From: an uncultured Lachnospiraceae bacterium
GTDB lineage: Bacteria; Bacillota; Clostridia; Lachnospirales; Lachnospiraceae
Assembly: GCA_946403075.1 (NCBI GenBank)
Contig: CAMIYN010000007.1
Coordinates: 1-50,092, forward strand
Direction: 5' to 3'
Length of the DNA: 50,092 bases
Made by a program: the position numbers and the translations under genes. Positions 27,974 through 36,104 of this stretch are shown one piece after another. Numbering within the stretch: the stretch's first letter is position 1; every line of letters starts with the position of its first letter. The notes beneath the pieces were generated by a model. That model was not told where the DNA came from and ran no database searches. It saw only the letters and a list, made by a program, of their open reading frames with translations.

Positions 27974-28008
27974 GCATCTTAAACTATAAACAAGGTGCTT
28001 TTTTTAGT
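27974..28008 (+). terminator. Terminator after the TfoX_N gene
   Basis: AGCATCTT pairs with AAGGTGCT (one T-G pair) across a short A-rich loop and runs into a T tract. The bases after it (AGTTTGTGAAATATGATAAA) are almost the same as those after the terminator at 19154-19190. Confidence 0.8.
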
Positions 28009-28097
28009 TTGTGAAATATGATAAAATAGTAAGATATAGTTTAAACTATATAGGTGATTTGGGGATAAAAGAATTAGCAAAGTATTGGAGGATTATT

Positions 28098-28517
28098 ATG
28101 GAATACAAAAAATTTAATAACACTATTGTAGTAAGGCTTGATGTGGGCGATGAGATTATGTCATCACTAACGGAGATTGTAGAGAGAGAAAATGTAAAAC
28201 TTGCACAAATAAATGGGCTTGGTGGCACAAATGATTTTACGATTGCAGTGAGAAATCCTGAGACAAAACAGTATGACCCCACTGATTATAAAGGGAGATA
28301 TGAGATAGCAAATATTCATGGGAATGTGACTACTATGGATGGCAAGCCATATCTCCATATTCATATAGGTTGTGGAAATGAAAAAGGTGAATATAGGGGT
28401 GGGCACCTTGTGAGATGTATTATAGGAGCTACAGCAGAAATTTTTATAACGATTTATGATGGGGTCATAGAAAGAAAAATAGATGATAAGACAGGATTGC
28501 ATATATTTAAATTTTAA
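28098..28517 (+). CDS. PPC (DUF296) domain protein
   Basis: A 139-residue protein made of a single PPC/DUF296 domain: NNTIVVRLDVGDEIMSSLTE near the start, INGLGGTNDFTIAVRN near 40, then ANIHGNVTTMDGKPYLHIHI and GHLVRCIIGATAEIFI. The HxHxH-like cluster (LHIHIGC) is typical of bacterial members, which are trimeric and may bind metal. In plants the domain accompanies AT-hooks; the bacterial role is unknown. I chose ATG 28098 because TTGGAGG lies directly upstream; the frame is open further 5' but has no site there. A TAAAAT-type -10 lies near 28022. Confidence 0.88.
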   Translation: MEYKKFNNTIVVRLDVGDEIMSSLTEIVERENVKLAQINGLGGTNDFTIAVRNPETKQYDPTDYKGRYEIANIHGNVTTMDGKPYLHIHIGCGNEKGEYRGGHLVRCIIGATAEIFITIYDGVIERKIDDKTGLHIFKF

Positions 28518-28529
28518 AAAAATGAGAGG

Positions 28530-28640
28530 GAGGGCATAGAAGCTTCGCCCTTACAAAAGGGCTCCCGATGGTTCGCCCCTACGGATAACACTGTTGTCTT
28601 GCTATGGGCTCCCAATGGTTCGCCCCTACGATTTATAAAG
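28530..28640 (-). repeat. Dispersed repeats before the phosphatase gene (inverted relative to the gene)
   Basis: Two good copies and one partial copy read GGGCTCCC(G/A)ATGGTTCGCCCCTACG on the plus strand. Extending one copy on the minus strand gives CGTAGGGGCGAACCATTGGG, AGCCC, then TAGCAAGA, the same as the unit at 30489-30535, in opposite orientation. Confidence 0.8.
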
Positions 28641-28646
28641 GTAAAT

Positions 28647-29108
28647 ATGGTTAAAATTTTATTTGTGTGTCATGGGAATATTTGCAGAAGTGTTTCGGCA
28701 GAATATATAATGAAACAGATGATCGAAGATGAAAATCTTTATAATAATTTTTATATTGATTCGGCTGCAACTACAAATGAAGAGATAGGAAATAGCATTT
28801 ATCCAAAAATGAAAGAAGTATTATTATCACATAATATAACTATAGGTAGTCATAGAGCAAGAAAAATTAAAATATCAGACTACAATGATTTTGATTTTAT
28901 CATTGGGATGGATGATGAAAATATAAAAGATTTATATAATTTTTTTGAAAAAAAACAAAAAATATATAGATTAATGGATTTTATAAAAGGGAAAGAAGGA
29001 CAAGAGATATCTGACCCCTGGTGGACTAGAGATTTTAATAGAGCATATGATGAAATATATAATGGAGTCAAAAGTTTGATAAATTATATAAAAAATAATA
29101 AAATGTAG
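28647..29108 (+). CDS. Low-molecular-weight protein-tyrosine phosphatase
   Basis: A 153-residue enzyme with the complete signature VCHGNICRS (Cys 8, Arg 14) and the C-terminal general acid in ISDPWWTRDF near 120. These are the two catalytic features of the family, which removes phosphate from phosphotyrosine (or phosphoarginine) in proteins. AAAGG at 28637 precedes ATG 28647; the open frame extends further upstream only through the repeat sequence, so the shorter start is preferred. It is a stand-alone gene and no tyrosine kinase gene is adjacent. Confidence 0.92.
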   Translation: MVKILFVCHGNICRSVSAEYIMKQMIEDENLYNNFYIDSAATTNEEIGNSIYPKMKEVLLSHNITIGSHRARKIKISDYNDFDFIIGMDDENIKDLYNFFEKKQKIYRLMDFIKGKEGQEISDPWWTRDFNRAYDEIYNGVKSLINYIKNNKM

Positions 29109-29565
29109 TAGATATATAGGTATTATAAATTATGCTATATTAAAACAATCTCAAATAATATAAATTTTACAAACTGAATTTTAAAATTTTATAAATGCAG
29201 GTCAAATAGTCGATATTAGATAAATTGTTTTCTTTTTAGAAGTTTTCTAAAAAAAATATAGATTTAATTTGTAGAATTTATGAAGTGAAATTTTTTTATT
29301 TTTTTAAAATTAATTATTGCAATAAAAGTTTTTTAATAATGTAGTTTTAAGAAATAAAATAGATATTTTTTTATGAATAAAGAGTGTATATAACAAGTAA
29401 TAGAAAAGCTATAAGAGTAGAATTTATAGTTTTGTATAAATATAAAAAATAGTTTATAATAGTGATTTGAAATGTTAAAATTTATATTTGAGTAAAAAAA
29501 TTAAAAAATTGAAAGGAACTAAAATATTAAATGCTATAATTAGTTTAATATTTATGTGATAATCT
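29109..29565. other. AT-rich intergenic region
   Basis: Nothing I can support beyond scattered TATAAT-like boxes (for example TTATAATAG at about 29455) that could promote the sirtuin gene. It shares a TTAGATAAATTGTT segment with the spacer at 17852-18236. Confidence 0.4.
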
Positions 29566-30312
29566 ATGAATAAAATTAAAAATGTTGATGAAATAACTGA
29601 TATTATATTAAATAGTGAAAATGTAGTATTTTTTGGAGGAGCAGGTATTTCTACCGAAAGTGGTATTCCTGATTTTAGGTCAGTTGATGGGCTTTATAAT
29701 ATGCAATACAAATTCCCACCAGAAGTTATGCTTAGTGCAACTTTTTTTAAAAATGAACCAAAAGAGTTTTATCGTTTTTATAAAGATAAATGTTTAAAAC
29801 CTATGTTAAATAGTGAACCGAATGCTACACATATTGCATTAGCAGAATTAGAAAAGAAAGGAATATTGAAAGCAGTAGTCACTCAAAATATAGATGATTT
29901 ACATTATAGAGCAGGAAGTAAAATTATATATGATTTGCATGGAAGTTCATTTAGAAATTATTGTATAAAATGTAAAAAAGAGTATTCGATAGAATATGTT
30001 TTGAATAGTAAAGATGTGCCAATATGTGATTGTGGGGGTATAATAAGACCAGATATTGTTTTATATGAAGAGAGATTAAATGATGAAACTGTTGAAAAGA
30101 GTATAAATGCAATCAAATGTTCTGATGTTTTGATAGTAGCAGGAACTTCTCTTGTAGTGTATCCTGCAGCAGGTTTTATAAATTATTATCAAGGTAATAA
30201 ACTTATATTAATCAATAAAACAGAAGTACCTAATGAAGATAGATTTAATTATGCATATTATGGAAAAGCAGGAGATGTATTTAAAAATATTTTAAATAGA
30301 CTTAGTTCGTAG
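29566..30312 (+). CDS. NAD-dependent protein deacylase, canonical Sir2 family
   Basis: A 248-residue sirtuin of normal length. GGAGISTESGIPDFRS is near residue 22, TQNIDDLH near 105 and the catalytic His in DLHGSSF near 125. A zinc ribbon with four cysteines follows (YCIKCKKEYS ... ICDCGG), then RPDIVLYEE and AGTSLVVYPAAGF. It should remove acyl groups from lysines using NAD. It differs from the class M sirtuin at 4781, which lacks these zinc cysteines. It is monocistronic by position, and a repeat array follows its stop. Confidence 0.93.
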   Translation: MNKIKNVDEITDIILNSENVVFFGGAGISTESGIPDFRSVDGLYNMQYKFPPEVMLSATFFKNEPKEFYRFYKDKCLKPMLNSEPNATHIALAELEKKGILKAVVTQNIDDLHYRAGSKIIYDLHGSSFRNYCIKCKKEYSIEYVLNSKDVPICDCGGIIRPDIVLYEERLNDETVEKSINAIKCSDVLIVAGTSLVVYPAAGFINYYQGNKLILINKTEVPNEDRFNYAYYGKAGDVFKNILNRLSS

Positions 30313-30347
30313 TCGTGAAGAGAAAATCGTAGAGGCGACATGAAAAA

Positions 30348-30535
30348 TGTAGGGCGAAGTACCACGAGCCCGTTTGCAAGAAAGTAGTGTTAATTGTAGG
30401 GTCGAACCACTGCGAGCCCGTAGTAAGATAGTAGAGTTAGTTGTAGGGGCGAACCATTTGGAGCCCAAAGAAAGATAGTAGTGTTATCCGTAGGGGCGAA
30501 CCATTGGGAGCCCGTAGCAAGATGGTTATGTTGAA
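30348..30535 (+). repeat. Four 47-bp tandem repeats (GTAGGGGCGAACCAT...GAGCCC)
   Basis: Four units begin at 30348, 30395, 30442 and 30489, an exact 47-base period. Each unit has the core GTAGGG(G)CGAA-CA, GAGCCC and a tail (G)TAG-AAGATAGTAGTGTTA. Divergence between units is modest. The array fills most of the gap between the sirtuin and YfhO genes. It is the longest cluster of the dispersed family in this window. Confidence 0.9.
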
Positions 30536-30603
30536 TATAATTGTAAATGTAGAGTAATGTAAGGAAGAAGTGCTATCAATACACATAAGAATTTATAAAG
30601 GTT

Positions 30604-33330
30604 ATGAAAAATATGGATATCAAAAAAAATAATAAAAAAATATATTTATTTTATACAATTTGTTTTTTTATTTTATATTTTGGTGTGTTTTATCAATATA
30701 TAATTAGTAAAACAAGTAATATTAATATTGCTTTTGATGGATTAACTCAGCATTTTGTTGCATTAAAGTATTATGGTGAATTTTTAAAAAGTATAACTAA
30801 CAATTTAATTAAAAATCATAAACTAATTATTCCACAATTTGACATTTCATTTGGCGAAGGAAATGATATATTAAATACTTTATCATACTATGTGATGGGC
30901 GACCCATTTGCTTTGTTATCTATATTTTTTAATATGGATAATTATATTTTTTGTTATGATTTTTTAAATGTTCTAAGGTTATTTTTGGCAGGGTTATCTT
31001 TTGTCTATTTATGTAAATATTTAAAATGTAAATCAGATATTTTTATATTGATTGGAAGCACGATATATGTATTTAACTATTGGAGCATAGGTCAATGTGC
31101 TTTGGGGCATTCATATTTTTTAAATGTGTTTATATATTTACCACTTTTAGTAGTTTCTATAAATAAAATTTTAGATAATAAAACTCCATATCTATATATT
31201 TTAATTATTGCGATATCAAGTGCATCAAATTTATATTTTTTTTATATGTTAGCGATAAGCATTTTTGTATATGTAATGATTAAATTAATAATTAATGAAA
31301 ATAAACAAAACAGAAAAATAAAATTTTTCCAAATTGCAATTTATACGATAATAGGTTTATTAATTAGTTCGATAATAATAATTCCAAATATATATTTTAT
31401 ATTAAGTGATACGAGAACTTCAGGTTTTAGTATTCCTTTTAATATATTTAATTCTTTAAAAAAGAACATAACAAATTTTTTGTCATTATTTTTTTATAAC
31501 GAGTGGGATGGTAATGATATGCATTTTGCATTTCCGTTTACTATTCTCATAATTACTACATTATCTTTTATAAGTGAGAAAAAAAAATATTTAAAATATA
31601 TTTTTGTATTTTTAATACTGATGATGTTCTTTTTACCATTTTGGAAATTTATAAATTGTTTATCTTATTGTTCGCAGAGATGGGAGTTTTTAATAATTTT
31701 TATAGTAAGTTTTTTTGTTGCAAAATTTGATTTAAAAATTGAAACAAATGAAAAATTTAGAAAAATTGTGATAATTTCAGCTTTAGGGGTTTTGTCTTTT
31801 TTGATTAATATATATTTTTATAAAAAAATAAATATCGCACTTTTTATAGATTTTTTTATTTTTATAATGTCTATATGTATAGTTTTTATAAAAAATATAA
31901 ACATAAAAATTTCTAAATTAATATTATTAAGTCTTACTATTTTTTCTCTAATTTATCATTATAATGATGTGTGTATAAAAGAAAATTGGCTCGTTGGTTA
32001 TGTAAAATATAGTGATAAAAATATATATGAAGAAAAAAGTGTATATAGGAAAATAAAAGAATTGAGTATCGAAAATAATGAAAAAGATTTTTTTAGAGTG
32101 TCTGGCCCAAATCTTGATTGGGATAGAAATTCTAATTTTTTATTAAATATTTCTTCTTCACAATATTATTGGACATTTACAAATCCATATATTAATAATT
32201 ATAGAAGAAGAATAGGTTTTATAGATATGCAGCCTTGGACACAAACAGATTATAGTGGAATAAGTCTACAAAATGATTTGTCTTGTGTGAAATATTACAC
32301 AGATAATAGTTTATATGAACAAATAGAACGAAAATTTCCTATTAAATTGCCTTATGGATATAATAAAGATAATGTAGTATTTAAAGATGGAGTTGCGGTA
32401 TATAAAAATGACAAAACCCTACCAATAGTTTATTTTTATAAAAAGACTGTTTCGATAGATGAAGTTAAAAATTTAAATTTGGCGAGTTTACAGTATAATA
32501 TGTTAATAAATGGAATTAGTGATGAAAAAAATGAAATAGCTGCCACAACTATAAAAAATTTAGATTATGAAATTAGAGTTCCTGCCGTATACAAAGATGT
32601 TATAGATATGAAAATGGGTGATGACAAAAAAATAATTATAACTGCAAAAGAAAAAGGATATATAGAAATTGAATTTGAGGGGGATAAAAATTCTGAGTTT
32701 TATTTGGAATTAAAAGGATTTAAGTGTTATAAATATAATTTAGATAAAATGATAGAAGTTAATGATAACAATAATACATTTACCTTTTTTGATAATTATA
32801 ATACAAAAAATCATTTTCAATATTTTTCTGATTATGATAGTCGTGGCAGAGTTTATAATTTTACTTTTAATATGGGATATATGGAAAATAGAGAAAAAAT
32901 AGAAAAGGCATATTTTTATATAGACCAAGAAGGCATATATACGATAGATGATTTAATTTTGAGTAAATTTAATTTTGATAATTATGATGAATTAATAAAT
33001 AATTTGAAAAGCATAGAACTTTTGGAATATGAGAGTAAAACAAATAAGTTTGATTTTAAAGTTAATTCAAAAGATAGTGGAATAATGGTAATGGCAATAC
33101 CATATGGAAAAGGCTTCACCGTAAAAATAAATGGTGTAGAGAAAAAAATTAAAAATATAAATTATAAATATATGGGAGTAGATATTGATAAAGGTGAAAG
33201 TTTGGTAGAATTAATATATGAAAGACCTCATCAAAAATTAGGAAATATTTTGAGTGCTATAGGTATATTTTTATTGATATTATGTGGGATTAATTATAAG
33301 GGAATTTCAAAAAGGAGGCAATCGATCTAA
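30604..33330 (+). CDS. YfhO-family integral membrane protein (predicted GT-C type glycosyltransferase)
   Basis: A 908-residue protein. A short cytoplasmic N-terminus leads to the first transmembrane helix (residues about 12-30). An extracellular loop with FDGLTQHFVALKYYGEFLKS near 44 and FDISFGEGNDILNTLSYYVM follows, then about a dozen helices to about 455. A large extracytoplasmic domain spans about 460-880, with a last helix near 885-902 before a basic end. This layout and the GGxDIL/YY-GDPF motif define YfhO. In Bacillus and Listeria these proteins glycosylate lipoteichoic acid or other surface polymers with undecaprenyl-linked sugars. The substrate here is unknown. Confidence 0.9.
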   Translation: MKNMDIKKNNKKIYLFYTICFFILYFGVFYQYIISKTSNINIAFDGLTQHFVALKYYGEFLKSITNNLIKNHKLIIPQFDISFGEGNDILNTLSYYVMGDPFALLSIFFNMDNYIFCYDFLNVLRLFLAGLSFVYLCKYLKCKSDIFILIGSTIYVFNYWSIGQCALGHSYFLNVFIYLPLLVVSINKILDNKTPYLYILIIAISSASNLYFFYMLAISIFVYVMIKLIINENKQNRKIKFFQIAIYTIIGLLISSIIIIPNIYFILSDTRTSGFSIPFNIFNSLKKNITNFLSLFFYNEWDGNDMHFAFPFTILIITTLSFISEKKKYLKYIFVFLILMMFFLPFWKFINCLSYCSQRWEFLIIFIVSFFVAKFDLKIETNEKFRKIVIISALGVLSFLINIYFYKKINIALFIDFFIFIMSICIVFIKNINIKISKLILLSLTIFSLIYHYNDVCIKENWLVGYVKYSDKNIYEEKSVYRKIKELSIENNEKDFFRVSGPNLDWDRNSNFLLNISSSQYYWTFTNPYINNYRRRIGFIDMQPWTQTDYSGISLQNDLSCVKYYTDNSLYEQIERKFPIKLPYGYNKDNVVFKDGVAVYKNDKTLPIVYFYKKTVSIDEVKNLNLASLQYNMLINGISDEKNEIAATTIKNLDYEIRVPAVYKDVIDMKMGDDKKIIITAKEKGYIEIEFEGDKNSEFYLELKGFKCYKYNLDKMIEVNDNNNTFTFFDNYNTKNHFQYFSDYDSRGRVYNFTFNMGYMENREKIEKAYFYIDQEGIYTIDDLILSKFNFDNYDELINNLKSIELLEYESKTNKFDFKVNSKDSGIMVMAIPYGKGFTVKINGVEKKIKNINYKYMGVDIDKGESLVELIYERPHQKLGNILSAIGIFLLILCGINYKGISKRRQSI

Positions 33331-33361
33331 GATTTCCTATGGAACCTTAACTATTTAAACT

Positions 33362-33480
33362 TTTTCAAAATGTTATTTTGAAAACTATACAATATTAGAG
33401 GTTGGCATAATATAGAGTTTTTGAAATAAGATAATAAAAAAGTGTCCCTTATTTCAAAAAGTGTTGTTTTTTGAAATAAG
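33362..33480. repeat. Cluster of TTTTTGAAATAAG boxes and hairpins
   Basis: The 13-mer TTTTTGAAATAAG occurs at 33418-33430 and 33468-33480, and as a perfect inverted copy at 33448-33460, which makes a 13-bp hairpin with a six-base loop. Just upstream, TTTTCAAAA / TTTTGAAAA (33362-33384) forms another hairpin. This is operator-like, but no intact gene follows closely. Confidence 0.65.
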
Positions 33481-33521
33481 AGTGGTAAAATCAATTTAAT
33501 TATGGAAAGGCAAGGGTTTTT

Positions 33522-33699
33522 GTAAATAATCTGAACGGGTATAAGTCTTTTAAGCCAAGCAATTTGCAAGATGTTGAAAAGACATTAAATTTAGATGTAG
33601 ATATTTACAAATCAATACAAAAGATTAGAGAAAAATTAATTAAGATAAATTTGATATATAAATTTATTAAAAATATAGATTTATTTTTGTGTAAGTAAT
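33522..33699 (+). pseudogene. Short relic, possibly the N-terminus of a Fic-family protein
   Basis: A frame without a good start reads NNLNGYKSFKPSNLQDVEKT then LNLDVDIYKSIQKIREKLIK and stops near 33697. The Y-SF-P--L pattern followed by a helical segment resembles the start of Fic proteins, but only about 50 residues exist and the catalytic HxFx motif is absent. The assignment is weak. Confidence 0.25.
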
Positions 33700-33875
33700 A
33701 TTTAAATCTTTTTAATAGAGTTAGTTAGTATATTTTTTACTATATGAAATTTTGTGCTGAAAATTAAAAATTTGTGAAAATATAAATAGAGTTGATAATA
33801 TCATTTTTTTGACAATGTTGACAATCCATATTGTTATTTATATAATTAAAAAGAAGTAACTATTTTTTTAGTGAG
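33700..33875. other. AT-rich spacer before the DUF6338 cassette
   Basis: No coding frame. TTGACA occurs at about 33810-33830 (twice, in TTTGACAATGTTGACAATCC) followed by AT-rich sequence, so a promoter for the cassette is plausible. Confidence 0.35.
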
Positions 33876-34505
33876 ATGGGAAAGATGTTTATTCAAAATA
33901 AAGAAACATTATTTTTAACTGCTATTTTTATACTCCCAGGTTTTATTTCAACGGCAATTGTAAGAAAGGCAAATCCATTAGGGAAAAGTCAAATTGCTAG
34001 GTATCTATTGGAGTGTTTAGCTTTTAGTATAGTAAATATAGTTATATTTGCTTGGGCATATTATTTTATTTTTTTAATACACAATAAATGGTTGTTTTTA
34101 ATAATTGTTGTATTAGTTTTATTAATAAGTAGTGTATTTATTGGTTTGTTAAGTGCCTATATAATACAAAATGGACTTGTTGATAAATGTATGAAGAAAT
34201 TTAAAATTAAACCAATCAATTCAACTCCAAGCTCTTGGGATTATTTCTTTTCAAAGGGAAAAGTATGTTTTATAATTGTAACTATGAAAAATGGTGCAAT
34301 GATAGCAGGCTACTATGGTGAAAAATCTTTTGCATCATCTTCAATGGATGAAAGAGATATTTATATAGAAAAAGGTTTTTATATAGACGAAAATGGAAAG
34401 TGGATTGAAGATGATGAATCAGAAGGGTTTTATGTTAATTCAAAAGATATTGAATATATTGAATTTCGGCATGTGGATGCCAAGGAGGATAAAAATGAGC
34501 AATAA
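33876..34505 (+). CDS. DUF6338-like membrane protein
   Basis: A 209-residue protein with three predicted transmembrane helices (about 13-28, 47-67 and 72-97) and a soluble C-terminal part. The start FILPGFISTAIVRKANP and the end region (SSWDYFFSKGKVCFIIVTMK, then NGAMIAGYYGEKSF, ERDIYIEKGFYIDENGKW and DIEYIEFR) match my recollection of DUF6338. The C-terminal domain looks like a small beta-barrel. The function is unknown. It overlaps the next gene by 11 bases, so they are co-translated. ATG 33876 and ATG 33885 are both possible starts. Confidence 0.65.
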   Translation: MGKMFIQNKETLFLTAIFILPGFISTAIVRKANPLGKSQIARYLLECLAFSIVNIVIFAWAYYFIFLIHNKWLFLIIVVLVLLISSVFIGLLSAYIIQNGLVDKCMKKFKIKPINSTPSSWDYFFSKGKVCFIIVTMKNGAMIAGYYGEKSFASSSMDERDIYIEKGFYIDENGKWIEDDESEGFYVNSKDIEYIEFRHVDAKEDKNEQ

Positions 34506-34662
34506 AATGGTTAAAGTAAATGATGGCTGGCAACCGTTTTTACAGCATGGTTATCAACCAAAGGTTAATGGAGTTGAAAACAGCCCAAAGGTTAAAATTG
34601 TGATAACACCACCCAAAAGAGGAACTAATGCTATACAAGCTAAATTAAATAAAGCGAAATAA
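34495..34662 (+). CDS. Small basic protein of the DUF6338 cassette
   Basis: A 55-residue protein, MSNKMVKVNDGWQPFLQHGY then QPKVNGVENSPKVKIVITPP, ending KLNKAK. It is basic and lacks hydrophobic segments. AAGGAGG at 34482-34488 is six bases from ATG 34495, inside the end of the upstream gene, which strongly supports this start. I do not recognise the family. Close coupling suggests it works with the DUF6338 protein, perhaps as an adaptor or substrate; that is inference. Confidence 0.65.
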   Translation: MSNKMVKVNDGWQPFLQHGYQPKVNGVENSPKVKIVITPPKRGTNAIQAKLNKAK

Positions 34663-34731
34663 TTTCAAAAAGCTTAAAATATTTTTTTAGAAGCTGACTT
34701 TGTAGAATTTAGTATAATTTGGAGGGGAATA

Positions 34732-36018
34732 GTGAGCAATAGCCAGGTACTTTATATGATTGTTGTTTTGTTTTTAGTCGCTGTATTAGTTTATTTAGTT
34801 CATAAGAGAAACAATAAAAAGAACGAGAGTTTTGAAGTTGCAATCAGAGAGAATGAAAACAATGCGAAAAGCATAGAGTTAGATAAAGAGTCTCGATTGA
34901 TATTAGAGTCAATGGAGTATAAACCTTATGTCATAGAAAAAAATGATTTATTAATTCATTTAGATGATGAAAATAATATTTTATCAACTAATCTTGCTAC
35001 ACTTGATGCGATTATTCCAAACGGAGTTATTGTGGCACAGAATGTTAATGCGATAAATAGTGCAAAGGAATTGGCTAAAAATGTATTTAAATCAGATATA
35101 GATCCATCACTTTTAGATAAATCGAAAGAAGTAGCAAATGTGTTCAGAAGCACAGTTCACGAAAATGGTAAATTTGTACAGGATGCTAATTGGACAAATG
35201 TTTCTAATGATGTAAAAAAACTTTCAACAGTCAATATGGTAAATGCTGCCTTTGGAGTAGCCAATGTAGTTGTAGGTCAACATAATATGACAATAATTGC
35301 AAATGAACTGAAAAATGTTAAATTGGAGATTAAGGCTATCTATAATAAGATTGATGCAAAAGAACAGGGTGAATTTATAACTTTGATAAGTGAGATTGAT
35401 AAAAAGTTTAATAACATCAATGAAATTATTGAAAATGATGAATTAAGATTAGAATGCATAAGTGACTTAAATTCTTTAATGATTAAGTGTAAAGACTTAT
35501 TTAATACATCGGAAAAAGAAATAGAAATTTTAATAAAACAAAATAGTAAAGTAAATGAATATAATAAATATTTAGAAATTAGTAAACAACTTGAAGAAAA
35601 GAAAGGAAGAATGAAGACAGCTTTATTATTAATTAAAAATTTATGTGACTTAGATTATTCTTTACATATGGGAAATAAATCAAAAAAATTTTCTTACACT
35701 GATTACAATCAGTTTAAAGCAAATTACGAGAGTATATTTAATGAAAAGATAAAATGGAATAAAAAATATGTAAAAGAGTTTAATATTGAATTAAAGAAAG
35801 GACAAAGAAGCAGAAAAAAATTTGATATTTATAAAATTAATTTATTTGATAAAAACAGGAAAGTTCACTTAATGTCTGATGAAGAGGCGTCATTTATAGA
35901 GACACAAATTGAACCTGAGTCAGAAATCGAAAATAAAATTATACCATATGATGAAAAATTGCAACTAATATATAAGGATGGGAAACATTATTTATTAAAA
36001 AAAACTCTAAAAACTTGA
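34732..36018 (+). CDS. Membrane-anchored coiled-coil protein, uncharacterised
   Basis: This 428-residue protein has one N-terminal transmembrane helix (VLYMIVVLFLVAVLVYLV, about 5-22) and a long, mainly helical soluble part. A small hydrophobic patch rich in Val/Ala (VNMVNAAFGVANVVVGQHNM, near 163-182) could insert in a membrane or pack in a bundle. Charged coiled coils follow (about 183-310). The start is GTG 34732 with GGAGG at 34721-34725. It lies 69 bases after the small basic protein gene in the same orientation. I cannot assign a function. The layout recalls membrane-associated accessory proteins of defence or contact systems, but that is speculative. Confidence 0.6.
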   Translation: MSNSQVLYMIVVLFLVAVLVYLVHKRNNKKNESFEVAIRENENNAKSIELDKESRLILESMEYKPYVIEKNDLLIHLDDENNILSTNLATLDAIIPNGVIVAQNVNAINSAKELAKNVFKSDIDPSLLDKSKEVANVFRSTVHENGKFVQDANWTNVSNDVKKLSTVNMVNAAFGVANVVVGQHNMTIIANELKNVKLEIKAIYNKIDAKEQGEFITLISEIDKKFNNINEIIENDELRLECISDLNSLMIKCKDLFNTSEKEIEILIKQNSKVNEYNKYLEISKQLEEKKGRMKTALLLIKNLCDLDYSLHMGNKSKKFSYTDYNQFKANYESIFNEKIKWNKKYVKEFNIELKKGQRSRKKFDIYKINLFDKNRKVHLMSDEEASFIETQIEPESEIENKIIPYDEKLQLIYKDGKHYLLKKTLKT

Positions 36019-36104
36019 CTTTATCCTTTTTTATTTTAAAATTGAAATATAGATTATTTTGTGATATTATTATAAAAATTTAAAAAGGATATAATAATTA
36101 TAGT

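Noticed and set aside
28011-28097. Longer N-terminus of the PPC protein
   Set aside because: The upstream frame runs through the promoter region after a terminator and has no ribosome site, whereas TTGGAGG precedes ATG 28098.
28599-28646. Longer N-terminus of the tyrosine phosphatase
   Set aside because: These codons fall in the dispersed repeat; the family normally starts three to seven residues before the CX5R motif, which ATG 28647 gives.
30348-30535. Possible CRISPR array (47-bp period)
   Set aside because: The whole 47-base unit is similar between copies, with no unique spacers. The same unit occurs singly elsewhere in the window.
34393-34494. Longer frame for the 55-residue protein
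   Set aside because: It would run inside the DUF6338 gene; a perfect AAGGAGG sits just before ATG 34495.
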